A stretch of DNA of 64,000 bases from JAJDXW01 sp965214795 (GTDB lineage: Bacteria > Pseudomonadota > Gammaproteobacteria > HK1), in NCBI GenBank assembly GCA_965214795.1, contig OZ243976.1:1984001-2048000 (forward strand), written 5' to 3'. Below are positions 36,028-45,325 of this stretch, piece after piece (position 1 is the stretch's first letter; every line of letters starts with the position of its first letter). The notes below the pieces were generated by a model that made no database searches, was not told the origin of the DNA, and saw only the letters and a list, made by a program, of their open reading frames with translations. Both the position numbers and the translations under genes were made by a program.

Positions 36028-37239
36028 ATGGACTCGCGATACCTGATCGTCTTCGGTGCCTGCCTCACCCAGTTCATGGTGATCGGTCTCCTGTTCTCGT
36101 TCGGGCTCTTCTTCAACGTCCTCGAGGAAGCGTTCGGCTGGTCGCGCACGCTCCTCTCGAGCGCCGCCGCGCTCGGGGCGTTCGTCATGGGGGTGCTCGC
36201 GATCTTCGCGGGGCGTCTGAGCGACCGGTACGGACCGGCCCCGGTCCTTGCCGGGTCGGGGCTGCTCTTCGGGGTCGGCTACGCTCTCATTTCGGTGGTC
36301 GGCGAGCCCTGGCACCTGTTCGTGCTCTTCGGGCTCTTCATCGGCGTCGGCATGAGCACCCATGACGTGGTGACCCTCTCGATCATCGCGCGCTGGTTCG
36401 TGCGCCGGCGCGGGATCATGACCGGGGTCGCGAAGGTCGGAACCGCGGCGGGGCAGATGACGCTGCCGCCGGTGGCGGCGTTCCTGATCGCCGGCCTCGG
36501 ATGGCGGGGCGCGGCCCTCGCTCTCGGAGTCGCGGCGGCGGTGCTGCTGCTCGTCGCGGCGGTGTCGATGAGGCGGCCGCCCCGGGATCGCCCGACCGCC
36601 CCGGCCTCCGCCCCGGTGCGGGGCGGCGGCTTCGCCGAACTCCGCCGCAGCCGCGTGTTCTGGACCCTCTGCGCGAGTCAGTTCCTGTTCTTTCCGACCC
36701 TGATGACCGTGCCCATCCATATCGCGGTGCATGGCATGGACCTCGGCATGACCCGGGCGGTGGCCGCCACCCTGCTCACGGTCATCGGCGGAGCGAGCAT
36801 CGCCGGCCGGCTGACCGTCGGAACCTTCGCCGACCGGATCGGCGGCCGAAACGCTTACGTCGTCTGCCTTGTGCCGCTCGTCACCAGCCTGATCATGCTC
36901 ATGGTCGTCGACACCTACGGGCCGCTCTTCGCGGTCGTCGCGCTCTACGGCTTCGGCCACGGGGGGCTCTTCACGGTGGTCTCGCCGACGGTGGCCGAGT
37001 TCTTCGGCACCCGCACCCACGGGGCGATCTACGGGGGGATCTATTTCTTCGGCACGCTCGGCGGGGCGGCGGGACCCATCATGGCGGGGTGGGTGTTCGA
37101 CGTGACCGGGGGCTACGAGCACGCCTTCGCGACGTTGGCCCTGATGGGAGCGACCGCGCTGCTCCTGATGGCTTCGCTGCCGCCGTCCCGGTCGGAGAGG
37201 TTCGTTCGCAGCGCCGCCGGGCCCCGTGCCGCCGGATAG
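36028..37239 (+). CDS. MFS transporter, oxalate:formate-antiporter-like
   Basis: A 403-residue twelve-helix MFS carrier of the monocarboxylate/OxlT-like group. Elements are SFGLFFNVLEEAFGWSRT (about 25-42), GRLSDRYGPAPVLAGSG and FADRIGGRNAY. Its stop codon (TAG) is the first three bases of a family C element. The next genes form a formyl-CoA/C1 pathway, so an oxalate, glycolate or 2-hydroxyacid role is plausible but inferred. Confidence 0.75.
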   Translation: MDSRYLIVFGACLTQFMVIGLLFSFGLFFNVLEEAFGWSRTLLSSAAALGAFVMGVLAIFAGRLSDRYGPAPVLAGSGLLFGVGYALISVVGEPWHLFVLFGLFIGVGMSTHDVVTLSIIARWFVRRRGIMTGVAKVGTAAGQMTLPPVAAFLIAGLGWRGAALALGVAAAVLLLVAAVSMRRPPRDRPTAPASAPVRGGGFAELRRSRVFWTLCASQFLFFPTLMTVPIHIAVHGMDLGMTRAVAATLLTVIGGASIAGRLTVGTFADRIGGRNAYVVCLVPLVTSLIMLMVVDTYGPLFAVVALYGFGHGGLFTVVSPTVAEFFGTRTHGAIYGGIYFFGTLGGAAGPIMAGWVFDVTGGYEHAFATLALMGATALLLMASLPPSRSERFVRSAAGPRAAG

Positions 37240-37465
37240 CCTGAAAAATCAACGATTTCCTGCTTCGGCCGCCAATCCGCTCGCGGTCGCGGGCCGTACT
37301 CCCGCAAGCCACCTTCGGCAGCGCGCACGCGCTGGTGTCGAGCTAGTGTCGACTCCGCCTTCGGCCGCGCGCACGCGCTCTTTCGGTCCGTGCGGCCCGT
37401 TCCTCCATGAGATCGTGGGGCATCTCGGCGCCCGCGCGACGAAAGGCGGTGATTTTTTCGGGATA
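37237..37465. repeat. inverted-repeat element, family C, copy 1
   Basis: A 229-bp element with inverted ends: the left begins TAGCCTGAAAAATC and the right, read inward, is TATCCCGAAAAAATCACCG. It is the reverse orientation of copy 2; the segment CGCTCGCGGTCGCGGGCCGT matches the reverse complement of 42349-42368. It starts exactly at the stop codon of the MFS gene and may act as a terminator. The stretch 37466-37860 holds no gene I can support. Confidence 0.75.
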
Positions 37466-37869
37466 GCCTGTCGACTCCTCAGGGGGCGCATCTCCATCAC
37501 CCGACCGCTATCGCACCGACCTTCACGCGGTCTCGCCATGCCCGCGGACGCGCCCACCCCCTCCCACGTATCCGGACTTCTTCATCCCGTCTCCCGCCCC
37601 CCGTCTCCCAGGCCGGGACAGGAAATGGTCCTGCCTGGGAGCCAGGGCAAATTCGTTCCCGGCCTTCCCTGATGACCACAGTTGAACGTATCGTCTTGAT
37701 TCGACGCTCGATCCTTCGATCGTCGCCGACTTCGGGCCACCAGTTCGTCAGTGGACGCAGCCTCTTGAATTCGTTGGCTGCCTTTGAATGAGCGAATCAG
37801 TCTCGGTCTGGGAGCGGGTGGGTGTCGGCAACAAATCGAGTTGGTTGGGGTTGTCGGGTATCGAGGTAC

Positions 37870-37881
37870 GTGGTATACCAC
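37870..37881. promoter_or_regulatory. candidate GntR/FadR-type operator
   Basis: GTGGTATACCAC is a perfect 12-bp palindrome containing TGGTATACCA, close to the TGGT-N3-ACCA pattern known for FadR-subfamily regulators. It lies 133 bp upstream of the GntR start at 38014, suggesting autoregulation and control of the C1 operon. Confidence 0.5.
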
Positions 37882-38013
37882 ACACCACATCCCAGTGAAC
37901 CGACGCGACGTTTCGGCACGCTGCCCCGATCCGACCCGACCAACGGCCGGAAGCTGGCCGCCCCCGGCGCCGAAACGGCCCCGAGAACCGCAGGAGTCCT
38001 GCCGCTCCCCGCC

Positions 38014-38706
38014 ATGCCCTCCGCCGCCGCCATCGAGCTTCGCCCCGTCGAGGAATCCTTCGCCCTCAAGGACCGGATCTACCGTGAGTTGCGCGCCGCG
38101 ATCCTCGAGGTGGACGTGTACGCGGACCACGGCGCGCCGCGACTCGATGAGCGCCAGCTCGCGGAGCAGCTCGGGGTGAGCCGCACCCCGGTCCGGGAAG
38201 CCCTGCAACGGCTCGAGCACGAGGGGCTCGTCGTCTCCCTCCCGCGGCGCGGCACTTTCGTCGCCCGCAAGACCAGGCAGGAGATCATCGAGACGATCAC
38301 CGCGTGGGCCGCGCTCGAGAGCATGGCCGCCCGCCTCGCCACCCTGCACGGTTCGGACGCCGAGATCCGGCGCCTCCGGGAGATGTTCGCGGAGTTCGCG
38401 GAGGGGCAGGTGCAGGCCCGCATCGACGAGTACTCGGAGACCAACCTCCGCTTCCACCAAGCGATCCTGCGGATGGGGAAGAGCCGGGTGCTCGACCGTC
38501 TCGCCGACAACCTCCTCCTCCACATGCGCTCCATCCGCAAGCACACCATCGGCGAGCGCGACCGGGCGGAGCGGTCGATCATCGACCACATGCACATCAT
38601 CGAGGCGCTCGAAGCGCGGGACACCGAGCGCACCGAGCGCCTCGTCCGCCAGCACAGCCTCGACCTCGCCGCCCACGTCGAGGCGCACGTGGACTGGCTC
38701 GACTGA
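38014..38706 (+). CDS. GntR-family (FadR/FCD) transcriptional regulator
   Basis: A 230-residue regulator. The N-terminal winged helix (about 15-85) includes RQLAEQLGVSRTPVREALQR and GLVVSLPRRGTFVA. The C-terminal FCD ligand domain (about 90-220) has metal-type positions in ETNLRFHQAIL, IIDHMHIIEAL and VRQHSLDLAAHV. The ATG at 38014 is chosen because upstream sequence is unlike the family. It precedes and probably controls the C1 operon; an acyl-CoA or hydroxyacid effector is likely for this family. Confidence 0.85.
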   Translation: MPSAAAIELRPVEESFALKDRIYRELRAAILEVDVYADHGAPRLDERQLAEQLGVSRTPVREALQRLEHEGLVVSLPRRGTFVARKTRQEIIETITAWAALESMAARLATLHGSDAEIRRLREMFAEFAEGQVQARIDEYSETNLRFHQAILRMGKSRVLDRLADNLLLHMRSIRKHTIGERDRAERSIIDHMHIIEALEARDTERTERLVRQHSLDLAAHVEAHVDWLD

Positions 38707-38966
38707 CCGGCGGGCGGACGGGTGGACGGGCGGCGAGCACACCCGGTGAGACCGGCCCCCCTCCCCGTGAGGACCCGGGAACGAAATCCGGGACCCGGGG
38801 CCCGGGACCCGGGATCGGACCGCACGCCCCGGCATCGAACCCCGGCACGCGAGGACGAAAGATCGCGGACGCCGCAACCCCGAATGGACGGATGCGAAGA
38901 CCCGAACCCCTCCCGCTCGGCGAGAGACCTGACCCGACGACCGGATTGAGAACCAGGAGAGCCCCC

Positions 38967-40730
38967 ATGGCCGCAGCAGCCCCCGCCCCCGCCGCCCTCG
39001 CCGAGGCGAAGGACACCGCCACCGACACCCTCGTTGCCAAGAACCGGAGCGGCGAGGTCGTATCGGGTGGACACCTCGTCGCCCGCGCCCTCCGGGGAGA
39101 GGGGGTGGACACCATCTTCACCCTCTGCGGCGGGCACATCATCGACATCTACGACGGGTGCATCGACGAGGGGATCCGCATCGTCGACGTCCGCCACGAG
39201 CAGGTCGCCGCCCACGCCGCCGACGGCTACGCCCGCCAGACCGGGCGTCTCGGCTGCGTGGTGACGACGGCGGGGCCCGGCTTCACCAACGCGATGACCG
39301 GCATCGCGACCGCCTTCCGCTCGGAGAGTCCGGTGCTCCACATCGGCGGGCAGGGCGCGCTCAGCCAGCACAAGATGGGATCGCTCCAGGACCTCCCGCA
39401 CGTCGATATCGCGGCCCCCATCACCAAGTTCTCGGCGTCGGTGCCGTCGACGGAACGCATCGCGGACATGGTGTCGATGGCCGCGCGCGAGTGCTTCGCA
39501 GGCGCCCCGGGGCCGAGCTACCTCGAGATCCCGCGCGACGTGCTCGACCGCGAGGTGGCGGGGGAGGCCGCGGTCATCCCCGAGCCGGGGCGCTATCGGG
39601 CGTCGGCGAAGTCGATTGGCGACCCGGCCGACATCGAGCGGCTCGCGGACCTCCTCGTCAAGAGCGAGCGCCCCGCCATCCTGCTCGGGACCCAGGTGTG
39701 GACCTCGCGCGGGCACGAGGAGGCCCTTCGTCTCGTCCGCGAGCTCGACATCCCCGCCTACTTCAACGGATCGGGTCGGGGCCTTCTCCCGCCCGGCGAC
39801 CCGCACCACTTCCACCGGACGCGCGGCGACGCGTTCAAGGAGGCGGACGTCATCGTCATCGTCGGCACTCCCTTCGACTTCCGCATGGGCTACGGCAAGC
39901 GGCTCCGGCGCGACGCGGCGGTGGTGCAGATCGACCTCGACTACCGCACGGTCGGCAAGAACCGCGACGTGACCCTGGGCCTGGTGGGCGATCCGGGCGC
40001 GATCCTCGGCGCGGTGGCGGACGCCGCGACGGCGAGCGGCGGGGCGGGCGGCAACCGCCGCAAGGGGTGGCTGGAGCAGCTTCGGGCCCTCGAGGTCGAG
40101 AAGACCGGGAAGCTGATGCCTCTCTTCCGCTCCGACAAGTCGCCGATCCATCCATATCGGGTGGCGTGGGAGCTCAACGAGTTCCTGGCCGAGGACACCG
40201 TCTACATCGGCGACGGTGGCGACGTCGTCACCATCAGCGCCCAGGCGGTGCAGCCGCGGGGCCCCGGCAACTGGATGGACCCGGGGGCACTGGGGTCGCT
40301 CGGGGTCGGCACCGGCTTCGCCCTCGCGACCGGGCTCGCCCATCCGGGCAAGGAGGTCCTCTGCTACTACGGGGACGGCTCGTTCGGGATGACCGCCTTC
40401 GACATGGAGACCGCGAACCGCTTCGGCGCCCCTTACATCGCGGTCATCGGCAACAACTCGGCGATGAACCAGATCCGCTACGGCCAGATCACGAAGTACG
40501 GCGAGGAGCGGGGCGGGGTCGGCAACCTGCTGGGGGACGTACCGTTCTCGAAGTTCGCGGAGATGCTGGGCGGCCACGGTGAGGAGGTGCGCGAGGCGGG
40601 CGAGATCGGTCCGGCCCTGCAACGCGCCCGCGAGGCGGTCCGGTCGTCCGGCAAGTCGGCAGTGGTCAACATCTGGGTGGACCCGAAGGAGTACGCCCCC
40701 GGGACGCGACGCCAGACCATGTACAAGTAG
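38967..40730 (+). CDS. ThDP-dependent enzyme, oxalyl-CoA decarboxylase / 2-hydroxyacyl-CoA lyase class
   Basis: A 587-residue three-domain ThDP enzyme. The catalytic Glu lies in VRHEQVAAHAADGYAR and the ThDP/Mg motif is GDGSFGMTAFDMETANRF..IGNNSAMN (GDG to NN). The region MGSLQDLPHVD followed by TKFSASV resembles 2-hydroxyacyl-CoA lyases more than oxalyl-CoA decarboxylases, whose YEE-type loop is not seen. Either would yield formyl-CoA, from a 2-hydroxyacyl-CoA or from oxalyl-CoA. A formyl-CoA-transferase-like gene follows. An acetolactate-synthase-like activity is less likely. The ATG at 38967 follows CAGGAGA. Confidence 0.75.
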   Translation: MAAAAPAPAALAEAKDTATDTLVAKNRSGEVVSGGHLVARALRGEGVDTIFTLCGGHIIDIYDGCIDEGIRIVDVRHEQVAAHAADGYARQTGRLGCVVTTAGPGFTNAMTGIATAFRSESPVLHIGGQGALSQHKMGSLQDLPHVDIAAPITKFSASVPSTERIADMVSMAARECFAGAPGPSYLEIPRDVLDREVAGEAAVIPEPGRYRASAKSIGDPADIERLADLLVKSERPAILLGTQVWTSRGHEEALRLVRELDIPAYFNGSGRGLLPPGDPHHFHRTRGDAFKEADVIVIVGTPFDFRMGYGKRLRRDAAVVQIDLDYRTVGKNRDVTLGLVGDPGAILGAVADAATASGGAGGNRRKGWLEQLRALEVEKTGKLMPLFRSDKSPIHPYRVAWELNEFLAEDTVYIGDGGDVVTISAQAVQPRGPGNWMDPGALGSLGVGTGFALATGLAHPGKEVLCYYGDGSFGMTAFDMETANRFGAPYIAVIGNNSAMNQIRYGQITKYGEERGGVGNLLGDVPFSKFAEMLGGHGEEVREAGEIGPALQRAREAVRSSGKSAVVNIWVDPKEYAPGTRRQTMYK

Positions 40731-40959
40731 GGAGCGGGCGCGCCGGCGGGCGGTCGCGGTTGCGGCGGTCGCCCCGACCTCCGCCCGAACCTCCGCCCGA
40801 CCTCTGCCCGCGCCGCCGCCACCGCCGGCCGTGGCCGACTCGGCGCGGCCTTGGCGCGGCCTTGGCGCGGGCGAGCCGAAGGGCGCGGGGGTACCCGGAA
40901 CCGCCCGGCCGCGGCCTGCAACGCAAGCGCTCCGACGGAGAAGCGAGAGAGGACAAGAC

Positions 40960-42231
40960 ATGAACCAGGCACTCTCGGGGATCCGCATCCTCGACATGAC
41001 CCACGTGCAGGCAGGCCCGAGCTGCAGCCAGCTCATGGGTTTTCTCGGGGCGGACGTCATCAAGCTCGAGCCCCCGACCGGGGACGTGACGCGCGGGCAG
41101 CTCCGCGACGTGCCCGGTGCGGACAGCCTCTACTTCACCATGCTCAACTGCAACAAGCGCTCCATCACCGTGAACCTCAAGAACCCGGAGGGGAAAGAGG
41201 TCTTCATCCGGCTCCTGCGGGAGTGCGACGTGGTGATGGAGAACTTCGGCCCGGGGGTGCTGGAGCGTCTCGGCTTCGGCTGGGAGCGGGTGCACGAGAT
41301 CAATCCCCGGATCGTGATGGCCTCGGTCAAGGGCTTCGGGAGCGAGGGCCCCTACGCGGACTACAAGGCGTACGAGAACGTCGCGCAGGCGATGGGGGGC
41401 TCGATGAGCACGACCGGCGACCCGGACGGCCCGCCGTTCGCGACCGGGGCCCAGATCGGCGACTCGGGGACGGGAGTGCATCTCATGGCCGGGATCCTCG
41501 CCGCCCTGTTGCAGCGGGAGAAGACCGGCCGCGGCCAGTTCGTCGAGTGCGCGATGATGGACTGCGTGATGAACCTCGCGCGCGTCAAGTTCCGCGACCA
41601 CCAGCGGGTGCGGCGCGGTCCCCTCCCCGAGTATTCGCGCCAGGAGTTCGAGGACTTCACCCCGCGGGCCGGCAACGACTCGGGGGGCGGGCAGCTCGGC
41701 AACGCGGTGCGGTGCAAGCCGGGTGGGCCGAACGACTGGATCTACGTGGTGGTGCAGGAGCACGTCTGGAACGCGCTCGCGACCCGGGTGGGGGGCGAGG
41801 CGTTCGCGAACGATCCGCGCTTCGCGGACATCGGCCACCGGCGTGCGAACCAGGCCGAGCTGTGGCGCCGGCTCGGGGAGTTCGCGGCCGGCCATACCAA
41901 GTGGGAGATGCGCGACCTGTTGAACGAACTGAACGTGCCCTGCGGCCCGATCATGAGCACCGCGGACCTCATGGACGACGAGCACGTGCGCTTGCGGGAG
42001 ATGGTGGTCGATGTGCCGCACCCCGAGCGGGGGGCGTTTCTCAACGTCGGCTGTCCCATCAAGCTCTCGGACTCGCCGCCCGAGGTTCGGCGCTCGCCGC
42101 TGCTCGGCGAGCACACGGACGAGCTGTTGGGCGAGCTGCTCGGCTACGATCAGAGCCGGATCGACGAGCTCCGGGCGGCGGGGGCGTTCTCGCGGACGCC
42201 GGCCCGGACGGCGGCGGCCGCCGCCGACTAG
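40960..42231 (+). CDS. frc: CaiB/BaiF (class III) CoA transferase, formyl-CoA-transferase-like
   Basis: A 423-residue class III CoA transferase. The catalytic Asp is D168 in QIGDSGTGVHL, aligning with Asp169 of formyl-CoA transferase. The glycine loop SGGGQ at 241-245 matches the loop that protects the Frc intermediates. Substrate could be oxalate, another carboxylate or a 2-hydroxyacid, with formyl-CoA as donor. It follows the ThDP enzyme by 229 bp, and its TAG stop is the start of a family C element. Confidence 0.75.
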   Translation: MNQALSGIRILDMTHVQAGPSCSQLMGFLGADVIKLEPPTGDVTRGQLRDVPGADSLYFTMLNCNKRSITVNLKNPEGKEVFIRLLRECDVVMENFGPGVLERLGFGWERVHEINPRIVMASVKGFGSEGPYADYKAYENVAQAMGGSMSTTGDPDGPPFATGAQIGDSGTGVHLMAGILAALLQREKTGRGQFVECAMMDCVMNLARVKFRDHQRVRRGPLPEYSRQEFEDFTPRAGNDSGGGQLGNAVRCKPGGPNDWIYVVVQEHVWNALATRVGGEAFANDPRFADIGHRRANQAELWRRLGEFAAGHTKWEMRDLLNELNVPCGPIMSTADLMDDEHVRLREMVVDVPHPERGAFLNVGCPIKLSDSPPEVRRSPLLGEHTDELLGELLGYDQSRIDELRAAGAFSRTPARTAAAAAD

Positions 42232-42410
42232 CCCGAAAGAATCACCGACTTTCGTCGCGAGGGCGCCAAGATGCCGTGGTAGTGGGCCGCACGGACCGAA
42301 AGACGCTGAAGGCGTAGCCGACACTACGTCGAAGCGGCTTGAGGGAGTACGGCCCGCTACCGCGAGCGGATGGGCGGCCGCAGCAGGAAGTCGGTGATTT
42401 TTTCGGGCCA
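42229..42410. repeat. inverted-repeat element, family C, copy 2
   Basis: A 182-bp element. The left end TAGCCCGAAAGAATCACCGA contains the CoA transferase stop codon; the right end is GTCGGTGATTTTTTCGGGCCA, its near-inverse. Internal sequence is shared in opposite orientation with copy 1. Confidence 0.75.
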
Positions 42411-42546
42411 GCGGCGGAGCCGGCCGCGGCCCGAATGGGTAACGGCCCGCCCGAACCCGGACGGAGGCTACGCCCCGGCGCAGGAAGCCGAAGCCGGGTC
42501 GCCGACCCCCGGAGACCCGGAACCCGCAACTCGAGGTAGGAAGAAC

Positions 42547-43500
42547 ATGCGAATCATCGTCAACGGACAGCAGGCGTTCGGCCGCGCGGTGCTCGAGGCG
42601 CTGCTCGACCGCGGCGAGGACGTGGTGGGGGTCTACACCGCTCCGGACCGCGAGGGCCGCCCGCCTGATCCCCTGAAGGCGAGCGCCGTCGAGCGCGGGC
42701 TCCCCGTCTTCCAGCCGAAGTCCTTCCGCCGGTCCGAGGTGTGGGAGGAGATGCGGGGGCTCGAGCCCGACCTCGGGGTGATGGCCTACGTGACCCTCTT
42801 CGTCCCCGAGGAGGCGCTCGACGTGCCGAAGCTCGGAACCATCCAGTACCACCCCTCCCTTCTCCCCATGCACAAGGGGCCGAGCTCCATCAACTGGCCG
42901 ATCATCTTCGGCGAGACCCGGACCGGCCTCAGCATCTTCTGGCCCGACAACGGCCTCGACACGGGGCCGATACTGCTCCGGAAGGAGGTCGAGATCGGCC
43001 CGGACGACACCCTCGGCAGCATCTACTTCAATCACCTCTTCCCGATGGGGGTGGAGGCGATGCTGGAAGGGGTGGACCTGGTACGAGACGGGAAGGCGCC
43101 CAGGGAGGCGCAGGATCCGGATGCGGGCACCTACGAAGGGTGGTGCCGGGCGGAGGATGCGGCAATCGACTGGACGAAGCCGGCGGCCGAGGTCTACAAC
43201 CTCATCCGGGGCACCAATCCGCAGCCGGGGGCGTGGACCCTGCACGGCGGGAAGCGGCTCGGGATCTTCGACAGCCGTCGCGCGGCGGACGGTGGCGGCA
43301 ATGGCGGCGGTGCGGGTGCGCCCGGCGAGGTGACCGCGGTGGACGGCGAAGGCTTCGTGGTCGCGGCGGGCGGCGGCGGGGGCATCCGGGTCGAGCGGGT
43401 GCGGCCCGCGGGCGAGGCGAAGATGGGGGCCGGCGAGTTCGCGGCGGCCGCCGGACTCGAGGCGGGCGATCGGTTCGAATCTGCGGGAGCGGGCGAATGA
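42547..43500 (+). CDS. formyltransferase-fold protein, 10-formyl-THF hydrolase-like
   Basis: A 317-residue relative of methionyl-tRNA formyltransferase that looks closest to the hydrolase domain of 10-formyltetrahydrofolate dehydrogenase. Key segments are YHPSLLPMHKGPSSINW (catalytic His in HPSLLP), FWPDNGLDTGPILL (catalytic Asp) and the C-terminal WTKPAAEVYNLIRGTNPQPG. A Gly-rich insertion is present at about 255-265. It overlaps fhs by 4 bp. It may release formate from 10-formyl-THF or transfer the formyl group to an unknown acceptor. Confidence 0.75.
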   Translation: MRIIVNGQQAFGRAVLEALLDRGEDVVGVYTAPDREGRPPDPLKASAVERGLPVFQPKSFRRSEVWEEMRGLEPDLGVMAYVTLFVPEEALDVPKLGTIQYHPSLLPMHKGPSSINWPIIFGETRTGLSIFWPDNGLDTGPILLRKEVEIGPDDTLGSIYFNHLFPMGVEAMLEGVDLVRDGKAPREAQDPDAGTYEGWCRAEDAAIDWTKPAAEVYNLIRGTNPQPGAWTLHGGKRLGIFDSRRAADGGGNGGGAGAPGEVTAVDGEGFVVAAGGGGGIRVERVRPAGEAKMGAGEFAAAAGLEAGDRFESAGAGE

Positions 43501-45185
43501 GCGACAAGGGCGAAGTACGGAGTGACATCGAGATCGCGCGCGCGGCGCGCACCCTGCCGATCGGCGAGATCGGCGCGACGCTCGACATCCCGAGCGAACA
43601 CCTCTTCCCCTACGGCCACGACAAGGCCAAGATCGGGTTCGGCTTTCTCGATTCGCTCGCCGACCGGCCGGACGGGAAGCTCATCCTCGTGACCGCGATC
43701 ACCCCGACCCCGGCGGGCGAGGGCAAGACCACCACCACGGTGGGCCTGGGCGACGGGCTGAACCGCATCGGCAAGCGCGCCGCCATCTGCCTTCGCGAGC
43801 CGAGCCTCGGCCCCTGCTTCGGGATCAAGGGCGGGGCGGCGGGCGGCGGCTACGCCCAGGTCGTGCCGATGGAGAGCATCAACCTCCACTTCACCGGCGA
43901 CTTCCACGCCATCGGCGCCGCCCACAACCTGCTCTCGGCGATGGTGGACAACCACATCCACTGGGGGAACGCGCTCGGGATCGATGCGCGGCGCGGCACT
44001 TGGGGGCGGGTGGTGGACATGAACGACCGCGCGCTCCGGAACGTCGCGATCGCGCTCGGCGGGGTGGGGAACGGCTATCCACGCCAGTCGGGCTTCGACA
44101 TCACCGTCGCGTCCGAGGTGATGGCGATCTTCTGCCTGGCCGAAGGGCTCGGGGACCTCGAGCGCCGGCTCGGCAACATCGTGGTGGGGCAGACGCGCGA
44201 GCGCGAGGCACGCTACTCGCGCGAGCTCGAGGCGGACGGGGCGATGACCGTGCTCCTCAAGGACGCGCTCATGCCGAACCTCGTCCAGACCCTCGAGAAC
44301 AACCCCGCGTTCATCCACGGCGGACCGTTCGCGAACATCGCCCATGGTTGCAACTCGGTGATGGCGACCCGGGCGGGCCTCAAGCTCGCCGACTACGTGG
44401 TGACCGAGGCCGGATTCGGGGCGGACCTCGGGGCCGAGAAGTTCTTCGACATCAAGTGCCGGAAGGCGGGCTTGCGGCCGGACGCGGCGGTGGTGGTCGC
44501 GACCATCCGCGCCCTCAAGATGCACGGCGGGGTCGCGCTCGGCGACCTCGGGAGCGAGAACGTGGAGGCGGTCCGGGCGGGTCTCGACAACCTCGGGCGC
44601 CACCTCGACAACATCGCCCGGTTCGGCGTGCCGGCCGTCGTCGGCATCAACCGCTTCACGGCGGACACGGACGCCGAGCTCGACGCGGTGCGCGAGTACT
44701 GCGAGGCGCGCGGCGCGGTTGCCATCGAGTGCACCCACTGGGCCGAAGGGAGCGCAGGCACCGAGGCGCTCGCGCACAAGGTGGTCGAGGTGGTGGAGAG
44801 CGGCGCGGCCGACTTCCGTCCCCTCTACCCGGACGACATGGGACTCTGGGAGAAGATCGAGACCATCGCCCGCGACATCTACGGCGCGGCGGAGGTGACC
44901 GCCCCCGCCACCGTCCGGAACCAGATCGCGAGGTTCGAGGGGGACGGCTTCGGCCACTACCCGGTGTGCATGGCGAAGACCCAGTACAGCTTCTCGACCG
45001 ACCCCAACCGGAAGGGTGCCCCCTCCGGCCACTCCATCCCCGTGCGCGAGGTGCGCCTCTCGTCGGGCGCCGAGTTCCTGGTCGCCATCTGCGGCGACAT
45101 GATGACCATGCCCGGCCTCCCCCGCGTCCCCGCCGCCAACAGCATCCGCCTCAACCCGGCCGGCGAGGTCGAGGGCCTGTTCTGA
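43497..45185 (+). CDS. fhs: formate-tetrahydrofolate ligase
   Basis: A 562-residue formyl-THF synthetase that joins formate and THF with ATP. The P-loop is TPTPAGEGKTTTTVGLGDGL (about 67-86). Other family segments are REPSLGPCFGIKGGAAGGGY, NNPAFIHGGPFANIAHGCNS and VTEAGFGADLGAEKFFDIKC. The ATG overlaps the formyltransferase stop by 4 bp. It would capture formate released in the formyl-CoA pathway and feed C1 metabolism. Confidence 0.9.
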   Translation: MSDKGEVRSDIEIARAARTLPIGEIGATLDIPSEHLFPYGHDKAKIGFGFLDSLADRPDGKLILVTAITPTPAGEGKTTTTVGLGDGLNRIGKRAAICLREPSLGPCFGIKGGAAGGGYAQVVPMESINLHFTGDFHAIGAAHNLLSAMVDNHIHWGNALGIDARRGTWGRVVDMNDRALRNVAIALGGVGNGYPRQSGFDITVASEVMAIFCLAEGLGDLERRLGNIVVGQTREREARYSRELEADGAMTVLLKDALMPNLVQTLENNPAFIHGGPFANIAHGCNSVMATRAGLKLADYVVTEAGFGADLGAEKFFDIKCRKAGLRPDAAVVVATIRALKMHGGVALGDLGSENVEAVRAGLDNLGRHLDNIARFGVPAVVGINRFTADTDAELDAVREYCEARGAVAIECTHWAEGSAGTEALAHKVVEVVESGAADFRPLYPDDMGLWEKIETIARDIYGAAEVTAPATVRNQIARFEGDGFGHYPVCMAKTQYSFSTDPNRKGAPSGHSIPVREVRLSSGAEFLVAICGDMMTMPGLPRVPAANSIRLNPAGEVEGLF

Positions 45186-45237
45186 TGGCAGACACGGGCG
45201 AAAGTCTTCTGGCGACTGACTGGGGTTGCCCCGGTTT

Positions 45238-45325
45238 GGTGGACACCTGAACACTGTGCGCAGGAGGTGTCTACATGTCGAAAACTCATCCCCCCTACGC
45301 GCCGGAGTACCGGCGTCAGATGGCG
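45238..45325 (+). mobile_element. IS3-family left-end remnant
   Basis: An end-like sequence (TGGACACCTGAACACTGTGC, then AGGAGGTG) is followed by 17 codons, MSKTHPPYAPEYRRQMA, typical of IS3-family OrfA starts. The reading frame then runs into the broken hsdR on the other strand. No other part of the IS is present here. Confidence 0.6.

Noticed and set aside
42339..42539. short ORFs inside family C and family B elements, similar between copies
   Set aside because: The similarity follows from the elements being copies of each other; frames differ in length and have no start signals.
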